From the NCBI RefSeq assembly GCF_900220975.1, contig NZ_OBQD01000011.1, positions 124,001 through 188,000 of the forward strand: DNA of 64,000 bases. Direction: 5' to 3'. How positions within the stretch are numbered: the stretch's first letter is position 1; every line of letters starts with the position of its first letter. The notes beneath the pieces are model-generated. The model was not told where the DNA came from. It was given only the letters and a program-made list of their open reading frames with translations, and did not search any database. A program made the translations under genes and the position numbers. Shown here piece after piece: positions 30,286-38,951 of the stretch. The stretch comes from Rhizobium subbaraonis. Lineage in GTDB: Bacteria; Pseudomonadota; Alphaproteobacteria; Rhizobiales; Rhizobiaceae.

Positions 30286-31128
30286 ATGACTGTCTTCAAC
30301 ACTACCGCCAAAGTACCCGAATTCGCCCGCCGCGCCGGCCATCTTGCCTCCGGCGAGCGGATCGTGCCGGAAGAGATGCCTGTCGCCTTCACCTATCACG
30401 GCTCCACCCACGCCGTAATGATGGCGACGCCGGCAGACCTCGAGGATTTCGCCGTCGGCTTCAGCCTGACGGAGGGAATCGTGGCGGACGCAGCCGAGAT
30501 CGAACTCGTCGAGATCATCGGTGAGGAGAGAGGCATCGACCTGCAGATCCGGCTGGCCGATGCGCAGAGCGAAGCGCTTGTGTCGCGTCGCCGTCACATG
30601 GCAGGCCCTGTCGGTTGCGGCCTCTGCGGCATCGAGTCGATCGAGCAGGCCGTGCGGGTGACACCTTCGGTTCGCGGTTCCACGCTGACGATGACGCCGG
30701 ACCAGGTCGTCGAAGCCGTACGGCTCCTGAACGGGCAGCAGCCGCTGCACATGGAGACGCGGGCCGTGCATGGTGCGGGGTTCTTCGTTCCCGGGACGGG
30801 CCTGATCGCCGTTCGTGAGGATGTCGGCCGCCACAACGCATTGGACAAGCTGACCGGGGCTGCGGCCCGGGCCGGTTATCGTGGCGCGGCCGGCGCCGTC
30901 GTGGTCACAAGCCGCGTCTCGGTCGAGATGGTGCAGAAGACGGCGGTGGTCGGCAGCCCCTTCATTGTAGCCATATCCGCGCCGACCGCCCTTGCCATCC
31001 GCACGGCAGAGGAGGCGGGCATGACCCTGATCGCGCTCGTGCGCGGGGACGAGTTCGAGATTTTCACAGGCGCCGATCGCGTCGTTTCCTCGTCCGGGGA
31101 AGCCGCGCGCCGGGCAGGAAACGGGTAG
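30286..31128 (+). CDS. fdhD: Formate dehydrogenase accessory sulfurtransferase FdhD
   Basis: Sulfurates the molybdenum cofactor before insertion into formate dehydrogenase (called FdsC in soluble fds operons). It is 280 residues from ATG 30286; the frame is open back to 30211, but that part overlaps fdsA. The active-site loop with two cysteines is VGCGLCGIESIEQAV. Further conserved parts are DLEDFAVGFSLTEGI and DVGRHNALDKLTGAA, and the C-terminal domain ends at GNG. It lies 16 bp after fdsA, and its product is needed for FdsA activity, so co-transcription makes sense. Confidence 0.95.
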   Translation: MTVFNTTAKVPEFARRAGHLASGERIVPEEMPVAFTYHGSTHAVMMATPADLEDFAVGFSLTEGIVADAAEIELVEIIGEERGIDLQIRLADAQSEALVSRRRHMAGPVGCGLCGIESIEQAVRVTPSVRGSTLTMTPDQVVEAVRLLNGQQPLHMETRAVHGAGFFVPGTGLIAVREDVGRHNALDKLTGAAARAGYRGAAGAVVVTSRVSVEMVQKTAVVGSPFIVAISAPTALAIRTAEEAGMTLIALVRGDEFEIFTGADRVVSSSGEAARRAGNG

Positions 31129-31139
31129 GAAGCATAGTC

Positions 31140-31388
31140 ATGTCCAACGACGCCAAGCTGGTCCGCATGGCCAACCAGATCGCGACCTTCTTTCATTCCC
31201 AGCCGGCGGCGGAAGGACCGCAGGGGGTCGCCACGCATATCAACAAGTTCTGGGAACCGCGCATGCGGCGGCAGCTTTTCGACATCGTCGATCATCGCGG
31301 CGGCGAGGGGCTCGACCCGCTGGTGCTTGCCGCCGCACCGCTGATCAAGCGCCCCGCGCCCGACCAGTCGATCTCCCAGCGAGCGTAG
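31140..31388 (+). CDS. fdsD: Formate dehydrogenase delta subunit
   Basis: Small 82-residue delta subunit that ends soluble fds operons. The conserved core KLVRMANQIATFFHSQP, followed by INKFWEPRMRRQLFDIV, identifies the family. In other bacteria FdsD is required for activity or assembly, probably helping with cofactor delivery. It begins 11 bp after fdhD, with AGGAAG just ahead. It is the last gene of the operon, and the next gene is convergent. Confidence 0.92.
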   Translation: MSNDAKLVRMANQIATFFHSQPAAEGPQGVATHINKFWEPRMRRQLFDIVDHRGGEGLDPLVLAAAPLIKRPAPDQSISQRA

Positions 31389-31433
31389 TCGAGACTACCA
31401 GCGCCTTGGCAATGACACCCTGGCCGGCCGTTC

Positions 31434-32003
31434 CTACGCGCCGGCGAACCGGGGAACGAGGAAACCGGTCCGCCGGCGATAGGCGTCATACTCGGCGGCC
31501 AGCGGCGTCGAGGCGAACTTCTTTTCCTCGCCCTTTGCCGCAATCACGTAGATCACCACGAAAGCCACCACCGGAATTGCTGCCCAGACCGTCCATGTGG
31601 CGACGCCCCAGCCTGCCCAGAAAATGATGTAGGAGGTGTAGAAGGGGTGGCGCACGTATCGGTAGGGACCCGTCGTCACCAGGCTGTCGGGATGATCGGG
31701 GTCGAAAGCGTAGCGAAGACGCGCCTTCTTGGATGCGGAGATCGCCCACCAGAAGATTGCAGTTGCCAGGATTTCGAGCGCGAGGCCGAACAATTGTGCA
31801 GGCACCGGCTGGGTGATGCTCCAGACCAGGTAGAGGAAGAAGAAAGTGGTGAGCGCGACGGCTGCGGAGATGACCTTGAAGCCGTCGGGAACCCGCGGCG
31901 ATGAAAAATGCCCGCGCAGCGACCAGCTGTAGAAGCCGACGACCACGAGGCTCGTGCAGGTGATGACGATATCGAGCGCTGTTTCCATCTCATTGCCGGC
32001 CAA
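31434..32003 (-). CDS. Isoprenylcysteine carboxyl methyltransferase-like integral membrane protein
   Basis: A 189-residue membrane protein of the ICMT/PEMT-like methyltransferase superfamily. About four to five hydrophobic segments are present. The family signature GPYRYVRHPFYTSYIIFWAG is near residues 112-131, followed by E-E-x-F-x-Y-like residues (GEEKKFASTPLAAEYDAYRRR). Bacteria lack prenylated CaaX proteins, so the substrate is unknown, perhaps a lipid. I start at TTG 32003, which has GAGGGGA six bases upstream; ATG 31988 is the alternative and lacks a good ribosome site. It converges with fdsD. Confidence 0.82.
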   Translation of the reverse strand: MAGNEMETALDIVITCTSLVVVGFYSWSLRGHFSSPRVPDGFKVISAAVALTTFFFLYLVWSITQPVPAQLFGLALEILATAIFWWAISASKKARLRYAFDPDHPDSLVTTGPYRYVRHPFYTSYIIFWAGWGVATWTVWAAIPVVAFVVIYVIAAKGEEKKFASTPLAAEYDAYRRRTGFLVPRFAGA

Positions 32004-32340
32004 GCCGGTTCCCCTCTCGCCCGTCCCTGTGCCGGCGGTATCCAGGCATACGCAACAGCTTCAATGCGGCCCGGAGCACATCGGGCGCCAGATTCTGCGC
32101 GGGCGACGCATGCGTTTTTGCGCGATCCCCGTTCAGTCCATATGAACCATAGCGGTCGTCAGCGGGCGCTGCAATGCGGGTTCTCAGCCTTTCCGCATCT
32201 TATGATTGCGGGAGGGATTGATGGCGGGATGGGCCCTACGTGGGAGCGGCGGATTCAGGAATAGTTTACCATTCGCGGCGTAGCCTCCTTCGGTGATTCT
32301 GTGCAGGCGTGCACAATATCCTGCTTGGAAGTTGACCGTG
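32004..32340. other. Intergenic region, 337 bp
   Basis: Lies between the starts of the methyltransferase-like gene (leftward) and the alpha/beta hydrolase (rightward), so it must hold both promoters. I see no tRNA, clear hairpin or convincing -35/-10 pair, and no credible small gene with a ribosome site. Its base composition resembles the flanking coding DNA. Confidence 0.5.
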
Positions 32341-33216
32341 ATGCTCGACAGCCAGACGATCGTGACCAATCACGGGGCCGTGCGCTACACGGACACCGGC
32401 GGCTCGGGCTTTCCCGTGCTGCTGATTCATGGCTCCAGCTTTTCGCGGCGCGTCTTCGAACGCCAGTTCGACAGCGAACTGGCGCGGCGGTGGCGCCTGA
32501 TTGCGCTCGATCTGCCGGGGCACGGCGATTCCGGCAACGCCGCGCAACCGGGTTCGACATACACCATAACAGGCTTTGCAGATTGTCTGGAGGCGTTCGC
32601 AGAGCAGCTGAACCTGAAGAGGCTTGCGGTTTTCGGCTGGTCGCTCGGCGGGCACGTGGCAATCGAATGGATGAGCAGAAGCACGCGGATCCGCGGGCTG
32701 ATGCTCAGCGGCGCACCGCCGATTTCCCGAGGGATCATCGGCATGCTGCGCGCCTTCCATCCCTCCTTCGACCTGCTGCTGACGACGAAGCAGACCTTCA
32801 CCGAACGCGATGCTGCACGGTTCTCCGCCTTGTGTTTCGGTGCCGCGGAACCAGCTCCTTTTACGGACCTGATCCTGAGAACGGATGGTCTCGTCCGGTC
32901 GACGTTTGGGCAAAGCATGGTCCGCGGCGATGGTGCCGACCAGCGCCGGACCATCGAGGCATCGGACGTTCCGGTCGCTTTCGTCGACGGTGCCGACGAC
33001 CCCTTCGTGCGCCTCGGCTACTTGTCTGGCCTCCACGTTCCCGAACCCTTCGGCGACGGCCCCACCGTGCTTGCCGGCGTCGGCCATGCCCCGTTCTGGA
33101 CCCGGCCGGACGCTTTCAACCGTCTGCTTGACCAGTTTCTCGAGACCGTTGCCGCCGGAGCGGCGTCGGCCTGGCAGGCCCATGTGCGCCGGGTGACGGC
33201 GCGGGCACGAGCCTGA
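32341..33216 (+). CDS. Alpha/beta-fold hydrolase
   Basis: A 291-residue alpha/beta hydrolase of unknown substrate. The oxyanion-hole HGSSFSRR is near residues 34-41. The nucleophile elbow GWSLGG is near 99-104, the acid is in DGADDPF and the catalytic His in GVGHAPFW. A cap domain of about 60 residues lies between. I choose ATG 32341 (MLDSQTIVTNHG); a GTG directly ahead and an ATG 48 bases upstream are alternatives. It has its own upstream region and is not clearly in an operon. Esterase, haloalkane dehalogenase or haloperoxidase activities are all possible within this fold. Confidence 0.88.
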   Translation: MLDSQTIVTNHGAVRYTDTGGSGFPVLLIHGSSFSRRVFERQFDSELARRWRLIALDLPGHGDSGNAAQPGSTYTITGFADCLEAFAEQLNLKRLAVFGWSLGGHVAIEWMSRSTRIRGLMLSGAPPISRGIIGMLRAFHPSFDLLLTTKQTFTERDAARFSALCFGAAEPAPFTDLILRTDGLVRSTFGQSMVRGDGADQRRTIEASDVPVAFVDGADDPFVRLGYLSGLHVPEPFGDGPTVLAGVGHAPFWTRPDAFNRLLDQFLETVAAGAASAWQAHVRRVTARARA

Positions 33217-33331
33217 GCCGACTGCGGCAGGCGGATTGCGTGCCTGACGGAGGGCTCTCTTCCTTTTCCAGACGGAAAGCAGTGACGGCCGCCCGAATTC
33301 GGCCGTCGTGCGGAACCGAATGCCAGTGGGA

Positions 33332-35095
33332 TCAGAAGTCTTCCCAGTGCTCCGCGGCTGAGCCTCCGGCGGGAACCCTTCGAAGCGGGCTCTGTGCCCT
33401 TGGTGGCTGAGGAGCAACGGCGCGCCCTGAAGCCTGCGTGGCAATCGTCTGCTGCTCGTCCACGCGAAACTGCCGCAACAGTTCGTGCAGGGCCGCTGCT
33501 TCGCGGGCCATGGTATGGCTCGCCGCAGTGCTCTCCTCCACCATCGCCGCGTTCTGCTGCGTCGCCTGGTCCATCGCGTTCACCGCCTGGTTGATCTCGC
33601 GAAGGCCGGTCGATTGCTCGCGGGCTGCCTGGACGATCGCGGTGACGTTCCCGTTGACTTCCTGCACCTGGACGAGGATTTCCCGCAGCGCTTTGCCGGT
33701 CTGGTCGACGAGCGTCACGCCGTTTTTCACATGGCCGTTCGAGGCGGTAATCAGGGCCTTGATATCCTTGGCCGCGCTCGCCGAACGCTGCGCCAGTTCC
33801 CGCACCTCCTGGGCCACGACGGCGAAACCCTTGCCGGCCTCGCCGGCGCGGGCAGCCTCGACGCCGGCATTCAGTGCCAGCAGATTGGTCTGGAAGGCGA
33901 TGTCGTCGATGACGCCGATGATGTTGGAGATCTCGCGTGAGGATTGCTCGATCTGCCCCATCGCTGAGATCGCGCTGGCGACGACGTCGCCGGAGTGCTC
34001 GGCGCCGTCCTTAGTCTGTGCGACCAACGTGCCTGCCTCTTCGGCACGGCGGCTGGAATCGGCGACCGTCGTCGTTATCTCGTCGAGGGCCGCGGCGGTC
34101 TCCTCGACGGATGCGGCCTGCTGTTCGGTGCGCCGGGAGAGCTGGTCTGCCGCATCGCGGATCTGCTGGGCTCCCGCTGCAATCACGCTGGCATTTTCGC
34201 CGACGGCGTGCATCGCGCGGTTGAGTTTTGCGACCGCTTCATTGAAATCCTTCCGGACCCGCTCCATCGAGGGGACGAAGGCGCTGGCGATGTTCTGGGT
34301 AAGATCGCCAGCGGAAAGCGCCGTCAGGCCACCTGCGAGCGCGGTGATCGCGGACATGCGCTCGGTCACGTCGGTGGCGAACTTGACCACCTTGTAGACC
34401 TTGCCGTTCAGATCACGGATCGGATTGTAGGCCGCCTGTATCCAGATCTCTTTCCCGCCCTTGCCATAACGGACGAATTCGTTGGCGTTGAAGTGGCCTT
34501 CCGCCAGGCTTTTCCAGAAATCGGCGTACTCGCTCGAGCGCGCGTAGTCCGGATCGCACAACATGCTGTGGTGCCTGCCCTGGATTTCGGAAAGCTGATA
34601 GCCGAGCGTGGCGCAGAAATTTTCGTTCGCGGTCAGGATTTCACCCGCGGGCGTGAATTCGATCACCGCTTGCGAATGGGAAATTGCCTCCAGCTTGCTG
34701 GCATCCTCCTGCGCGCGCCGTTTTGCCTCGGTGATGTCGGTGGCGAACTTCACAACCTTGTAGGGCCTGCCGTTCTTGAAAACGGGGTTGTAGGAGGCCT
34801 GGATCCAGATCTCGCGACCGCCCTTGCCCAGCCGCTTGTAGGCGCCGGCGTCGTACTCGCCACGGCCGAGACGGGCCCAGAAGTCCCGATACTGCGGTGT
34901 CCCGGCATAGTCAGGCTCGCAGAAGATGCGGTGGTGCTGGCCGACGATTTCCTTCAGTTCGTAGCCGAGCGCGCGACAGAAGTTTTCATTTGCCGTGAGA
35001 ATGCGGCCCGTCAGGTCGAACTGGATGACCGCCTGCGATTTGGAGATGGCTTCCAGTATACGGTCGGAATCTGCTGATGCACCGAATGAAAGCAT
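33332..35095 (-). CDS. Soluble methyl-accepting chemotaxis protein with two PAS domains
   Basis: A 587-residue chemoreceptor with no membrane segment. Two near-identical PAS domains (about residues 10-125 and 130-250) contain NENFCRALGY and NENFCATLGY, and KVVKFATDITE and KVVKFATDVTE. A HAMP-like linker and the signalling tip (FAVVAQEVRELAQRSASAAK) follow. It ends HWEDF, resembling the C-terminal CheR/CheB-docking pentapeptide [N/D/E]WxxF. A cytoplasmic sensor of redox, oxygen or metabolic state is likely; S. meliloti McpY is similar in architecture. ATG 35095 has GAGGGA upstream; the frame continues to 35296, but that Arg-rich part reads as non-coding. cheW lies upstream on the same strand. 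Confidence 0.93.
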   Translation of the reverse strand: MLSFGASADSDRILEAISKSQAVIQFDLTGRILTANENFCRALGYELKEIVGQHHRIFCEPDYAGTPQYRDFWARLGRGEYDAGAYKRLGKGGREIWIQASYNPVFKNGRPYKVVKFATDITEAKRRAQEDASKLEAISHSQAVIEFTPAGEILTANENFCATLGYQLSEIQGRHHSMLCDPDYARSSEYADFWKSLAEGHFNANEFVRYGKGGKEIWIQAAYNPIRDLNGKVYKVVKFATDVTERMSAITALAGGLTALSAGDLTQNIASAFVPSMERVRKDFNEAVAKLNRAMHAVGENASVIAAGAQQIRDAADQLSRRTEQQAASVEETAAALDEITTTVADSSRRAEEAGTLVAQTKDGAEHSGDVVASAISAMGQIEQSSREISNIIGVIDDIAFQTNLLALNAGVEAARAGEAGKGFAVVAQEVRELAQRSASAAKDIKALITASNGHVKNGVTLVDQTGKALREILVQVQEVNGNVTAIVQAAREQSTGLREINQAVNAMDQATQQNAAMVEESTAASHTMAREAAALHELLRQFRVDEQQTIATQASGRAVAPQPPRAQSPLRRVPAGGSAAEHWEDF

Positions 35096-35537
35096 ATATT
35101 GTCCCTCATGGAGATTGAGCGGCGTCTGAGATGCGACAGGTGCGGACTTTCCGCGTCCGAAACGACACCAAACGGCGTCCGCCGCGCATTCGATGCGACG
35201 GCGTTGCGACCTTGATAATTCAGCCGGCCAGGCCGTGGCGGCGGCCGGGACGCGTCGCGTAACAGGTGTGCGAGATCTCTGGGATTGCGGCCTCATGCCG
35301 GAAAGGCGCTCTCAATGCGCCCTTCATATATATTGAAACATATATAAAAATATATGAAGATGGAGGGGCAACAAATTGCGCTTTATCAAAAATTCCCTTA
35401 CGCGGCTGCGGCGCTTGAAGGGACTCAAGCCTCAGATGCGCATCCCGAAAATGGCGCCGATACGGGCCTGAGACGAAAAATGGCCGGTCAACATGCCGGC
35501 CATTTCGATGTTCGTGTTTCCGCTGATCGGCGGGACC
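35096..35537. promoter_or_regulatory. Intergenic region with AT-rich palindrome ahead of the chemoreceptor gene
   Basis: This 442-bp gap contains, near 35323-35358, an unusually AT-rich island in GC-rich DNA. A perfect 9-bp inverted repeat, TTCATATAT (35323-35331) and ATATATGAA (35350-35358), has an 18-bp spacer. The cheW terminator is at 35472-35505. The island lies about 230 bp upstream of the chemoreceptor start and may be its promoter or operator. The rest shows no clear gene. Confidence 0.45.
35472..35505 (-). terminator. Rho-independent terminator of cheW
   Basis: AAATGGCCGG (35478-35487) and CCGGCCATTT (35496-35505) form a perfect 10-bp stem with an 8-base loop. Read on the minus strand, the stem is followed by TTTCGTCT. 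It is 33 bp past the cheW stop. Confidence 0.8.
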
Positions 35538-36014
35538 TCAGGCGGCGAGCTCGTCGATGTCGCGTTCCTTGAACATGCGCGAAAGGTTGAGGAAGCAGAT
35601 CATGCCGTTCTCGTGGGCGATGATCCCTTCCGCATACACCTTGTCGAACGATGTCGTGACTTCCGGGACCGGCTGGATCTGATCGGCGCCAATGGTGAGG
35701 ATGTCCGAAACACGATCGACGACGAGGCCGACGACCATATTGTGCACTTCGGCGACAACGATGGCGCTGCGTTCGTTCGCTACCGTTGTCTTCATGCCGA
35801 GCTTGTGCGCCAGGTCGATGATCGGGATGACCGTGCCGCGCAGGTTCATCACGCCGATCACTTCGGGCGGCGAATGCGGGATCGGCGTCGACGGCGCCCA
35901 GCCGCGGATTTCGCGGATCGTCGTCGTCTTGACGCAGAACTCCTGATCATGCAGGCGGAAGGCAATGATCTCGAGGGTATCGCCGGCGAAGCCGGTGGTC
36001 TTGACAGTCGTCAT
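35538..36014 (-). CDS. cheW: Chemotaxis coupling protein CheW
   Basis: Scaffold that links chemoreceptors to the kinase CheA; 158 residues from ATG 36014. The SH3-like CheW fold is evident in IIAFRLHDQEFCVKTTTIRE, PEVIGVMNLRGTVIPIIDLA and VVGLVVDRVSDILTI. An upstream in-frame ATG at 36059 would add 15 residues; I prefer 36014 because MTTVKTTG leads directly into the fold. It lies beside a soluble chemoreceptor gene but is separated by a terminator. No cheA is in the window, so it probably serves an array encoded elsewhere. Confidence 0.94.
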   Translation of the reverse strand: MTTVKTTGFAGDTLEIIAFRLHDQEFCVKTTTIREIRGWAPSTPIPHSPPEVIGVMNLRGTVIPIIDLAHKLGMKTTVANERSAIVVAEVHNMVVGLVVDRVSDILTIGADQIQPVPEVTTSFDKVYAEGIIAHENGMICFLNLSRMFKERDIDELAA

Positions 36015-36066
36015 CAGGTGTCGCCCCATTTCGTCATGCAAATGAATACTCTGGGACAAAGGATAG

Positions 36067-36107
36067 CAGCGCCCGGGTTAAGGATTTGCTCAAATCCCGG
36101 GCCGCTG
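36067..36107 (-). terminator. Candidate terminator downstream of rocD
   Basis: CAGCGCCCGGG (36067-36077) and CCCGGGCCGCTG (36096-36107) can pair with one bulge across an 18-base loop. It sits 24 bp past the rocD stop on the minus strand and upstream of cheW. The T-run is poor, so efficiency is uncertain. Confidence 0.4.
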
Positions 36108-36130
36108 CGGTCGTGTGTCTCGTGTGTCCG

Positions 36131-37336
36131 TCAGTCGCGCAGGACCGCTTCGAACTGCTCCAGCGCCCAGTCGACCTGGTCGGCAGTGATGACGAGCGGC
36201 GGCGCAATGCGGATCGTGTCGCCGTGCGTATCCTTGGCCAGGATACCGCGCTCCTTCAGCGCCTCGCAGTACTTGCGCGCGCCGCCTGCTGCCGGATCGA
36301 GCTCGACGGCCAGCATCAGGCCCCGGCCGCGCACTTCCCTGACGATGTTGGAGCGGATTTCGCCAAGGCCTGTCCTGAAGCGCTCGCCCATGCGTGCGGA
36401 GTTGCCGATCATGTCCTCCTCGGTCAGGACGCGTAGCGACGCGCGGGCAATGGCGCATGCCAGCGGGTTCCCGCCGAACGTCGATCCGTGCTGGCCCGGC
36501 TTGAGGACACCGAGCACTTCGCTGTTGGAGAGGACTGCCGAGACCGGATAGAAGCCGCCGGAAAGCGCCTTGCCCACGAGCGTCACGTCCGCCTCGATCT
36601 GCTCATGCTCTTCGGCGAGCAGCTTGCCGGTACGACCGAGCCCGGTCTGGATCTCGTCCAGGATGAGGGTGACGCCGTGCCGGGTGCACAGTTCGCGCAC
36701 TTCCGGGAAATAGCCGGCCGGCGGAATGAGGACGCCAGCCTCGCCCTGGATCGGTTCGATCAGGAAAGCCACGGTGTTGGCGTTGATCGCCGCGCGAAAG
36801 GCTTCGATGTCGCCGAACGGCACATGCCTGAAGCCGGGGGCGAACGGGCCGAAACCTTCGCGCGCATCGGGATCGGTGGAGAAGCCGACGATGCCCATCG
36901 TGCGGCCGTGAAAGTTGTTGTTGCAGACGATGATCTCGGCCTTGTCGCGCTCGACGCCCTTGACCTCGTAGCCCCATTTGCGCACGGCCTTGATCGCCGT
37001 CTCGACCGCCTCGGCGCCGGAGTTCATCGGCAGCACCTTGTGCGAGCCGGTCAGCGCGGCGATCTCCTCGTAGAAGTGGGCGAGCTGGTCGTTGCGGAAA
37101 GCGCGCGAGGTAAGCGTCAGCTTCTGCGCCTGCTCCGTCATCGCGGCAAGGATCTTGGGGTGGCAGTGGCCCTGGTTGACGGCGGAGTAGGCCGAGAGGC
37201 AGTCGAGATAGCGGTTGCCGTCGACATCCCACACATGGACGCCTTCGCCGCGCGACAGGACCACGTCGAGCGGCTTGTAGTTGTGGGCGCCGAGGCGATA
37301 TTCGGTCTCGATGAGGCGTGCGGTGGTCGAGGTCAT
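36131..37336 (-). CDS. rocD: Ornithine aminotransferase
   Basis: PLP enzyme converting ornithine and 2-oxoglutarate to glutamate-5-semialdehyde and glutamate, the second step of arginase-pathway catabolism; 401 residues. Family markers: [20 protein letters not shown] at the start, [20 protein letters not shown] in the cofactor region, and [15 protein letters not shown]. The PLP lysine is in [18 protein letters not shown], and [13 protein letters not shown] follows. It lies 55 bp downstream of the arginase gene on the same strand, which supports ornithine over other omega-amino acids. Probable operon with rocF. Confidence 0.95.
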   Translation of the reverse strand: MTSTTARLIETEYRLGAHNYKPLDVVLSRGEGVHVWDVDGNRYLDCLSAYSAVNQGHCHPKILAAMTEQAQKLTLTSRAFRNDQLAHFYEEIAALTGSHKVLPMNSGAEAVETAIKAVRKWGYEVKGVERDKAEIIVCNNNFHGRTMGIVGFSTDPDAREGFGPFAPGFRHVPFGDIEAFRAAINANTVAFLIEPIQGEAGVLIPPAGYFPEVRELCTRHGVTLILDEIQTGLGRTGKLLAEEHEQIEADVTLVGKALSGGFYPVSAVLSNSEVLGVLKPGQHGSTFGGNPLACAIARASLRVLTEEDMIGNSARMGERFRTGLGEIRSNIVREVRGRGLMLAVELDPAAGGARKYCEALKERGILAKDTHGDTIRIAPPLVITADQVDWALEQFEAVLRD

Positions 37337-37391
37337 CGTTTTCTCCGAGTGTGTCAGGCTCGCGTATCAGGTCCGCGTGCCAGGCTGCATT

Positions 37392-38327
37392 TCAGGCGCT
37401 GCGGGTCGGCCGGTCGAGGATGCGCCGGCCGAACAGGCTTGCCGTGAGTTCCACGAGGATGCGAGCGCTCTTGCCGCGATCGTCGAGGAACGGATTGAGT
37501 TCGACGAGGTCGAGCGACGAGACGAGGCCGCTGTCGCAGAGCATTTCCATGATCAGGTGTGCTTCGCGGAAGGTGGCGCCGCCGGGCACGGTCGTGCCGA
37601 CTCCCGGGGCTATTTCGGGGTCGATGAAATCGACGTCGAAGCTGACATGCAAAAGGCCGTCGGCATGGCTCACGGTGTCGAGGATCTCGTGCATGATGCG
37701 GGCCATGCCGGTTTCGTCGACGGCGCGCATATCGTAGACGTTGACGCCGTGCTCGGCGATCTCCTCGCGCTCCCGCTCGTCCACCGAGCGAATGCCGACC
37801 TGGAAGACTTTCCTGGGATCCACCAGCGGGCGATTCTTGTCGAGGATCGGGGCAAATTCAGCCTGCCCGCAGAAGAACGCGACGGGCATGCCGTGCATGT
37901 TTCCGGATGGGGAGGTGTCGGGCGAATTGAAATCCGCATGCGCATCGAGCCAGAGCACGAACAGTGGCCGGCCGACCTCGGCGGCGTAGCGCGCCATGCC
38001 GGAAACGCTGCCCATCGCAAGCGCGTGGTCGCCGCCGAGTGTGATCGGCAGCCGGCCTGCGCGTGCTGCTTCGTGCACGGCGCCGTCGAGTGCCCGGGTG
38101 AAGGCGGCCACGGCCTGCAGATTGTTGGCGCGGGGATGGTTAGCGAGGTCGCGCGCCGGAGCGGGTCTGAGGTCGCCTTCGTCGACGACCATGTAGCCGA
38201 GGTCGGTCAGCATCGTATCGATGCCGGCGATCCGCAGCGCCGTCGGTCCCATGGCGGCGCCGCGCCGTCCGGATCCTTCCTCGATCGGCGCGCCGATCAG
38301 CGAGATGGTTTTCCTGCCTGCCTTCAT
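37392..38327 (-). CDS. rocF: Arginase
   Basis: Binuclear manganese enzyme hydrolysing arginine to ornithine and urea; 311 residues. Metal-ligand motifs are intact: TLGGDHALAMGS, WLDAHADFNSPDTS and VSFDVDFIDPEIAPGVGT; GLLHVSFDVD and the C-terminal E in LDLVELNPFLDD are as expected. It is transcribed with rocD and divergent from an Lrp/AsnC regulator whose start is 147 bp away. The pair supplies nitrogen and glutamate from arginine. The symbols argI or arcA are used for the same enzyme in rhizobia. Confidence 0.96.
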   Translation of the reverse strand: MKAGRKTISLIGAPIEEGSGRRGAAMGPTALRIAGIDTMLTDLGYMVVDEGDLRPAPARDLANHPRANNLQAVAAFTRALDGAVHEAARAGRLPITLGGDHALAMGSVSGMARYAAEVGRPLFVLWLDAHADFNSPDTSPSGNMHGMPVAFFCGQAEFAPILDKNRPLVDPRKVFQVGIRSVDEREREEIAEHGVNVYDMRAVDETGMARIMHEILDTVSHADGLLHVSFDVDFIDPEIAPGVGTTVPGGATFREAHLIMEMLCDSGLVSSLDLVELNPFLDDRGKSARILVELTASLFGRRILDRPTRSA

Positions 38328-38447
38328 TCTTTTCGGTATCCCCGCAGAGCATGTTTTCTGGCCGGCCTGCGCCGGTGTTCATGCCATTATCGTCGGGCCG
38401 CCTGTTGGCAAAAAGATGAAATACTGGCAGATAGTTTGATCAATTGC

Positions 38448-38481
38448 GCAAAATGATAAATTGGATTTTGCAGAATGATAA
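38448..38481. promoter_or_regulatory. Candidate Lrp/AsnC operator between rocF and its regulator
   Basis: CAAAATGATAA (38449-38459) recurs as CAGAATGATAA (38471-38481), a 22-bp (two-turn) offset. GCAAAAT (38448-38454) and ATTTTGC (38465-38471) form a 7-bp inverted repeat with a 10-bp spacer. The second copy covers the regulator's own ATG (38475). Lrp proteins bind phased sites, so control of both genes is plausible. Confidence 0.5.
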
Positions 38482-38915
38482 CTCTGGACGATCTCGATCA
38501 TGCGCTTATCGGCGCGCTTCGCCACAATGCGCGCACGCCAGTATCGTCGCTGGCGGCAGCGACCGGGGCGTCGCGCGCCACCGTTTCGGCGCGCATCGAT
38601 CGGCTGGTGCAAACGGGGACGATTGCCGCATTCACGATCCGGACAGGCGCGGAACTGAGCGGAAGCGGCGTGCGCGCCATCGTCATGATCGAGGTTCTGG
38701 GCAGAATGGCTGATCGGGTGGCGTTGCAACTGCGCGGATTGCCTCAGGTGCGCGCGCTTCATTCCACCAATGGCAGGTGGGATTTCATCGCCGAGCTGGA
38801 GGACAAGGACCTCGGCACATTCGACGAGACCCTCCGCCGCATTCGCCTGATCGACGGAATCAACTCGACCGAGACGAACATCTTGCTGAAGACCACGAAG
38901 AACGCACTTGCCTGA
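38475..38915 (+). CDS. Lrp/AsnC-family regulator of arginine catabolism
   Basis: A 146-residue feast/famine regulator. The N-terminal helix-turn-helix (LDDLDHALIGALRHNARTPV then ATGASRATVSARIDRLVQ) is followed by a RAM-type effector domain with RALHSTNGRWDFIAELEDKD. It is divergent from rocF-rocD, an arrangement seen for the arginine-responsive activators of arginase genes in rhizobia and Agrobacterium. An arginine or ornithine effector is therefore likely. No ribosome site is obvious because the repeat described above overlaps the start; translation may be weak. Confidence 0.9.
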   Translation: MITLDDLDHALIGALRHNARTPVSSLAAATGASRATVSARIDRLVQTGTIAAFTIRTGAELSGSGVRAIVMIEVLGRMADRVALQLRGLPQVRALHSTNGRWDFIAELEDKDLGTFDETLRRIRLIDGINSTETNILLKTTKNALA

Positions 38916-38951
38916 AGACGGTGCGCCGTAGAAACGCCAGCCTTCGCGGCC

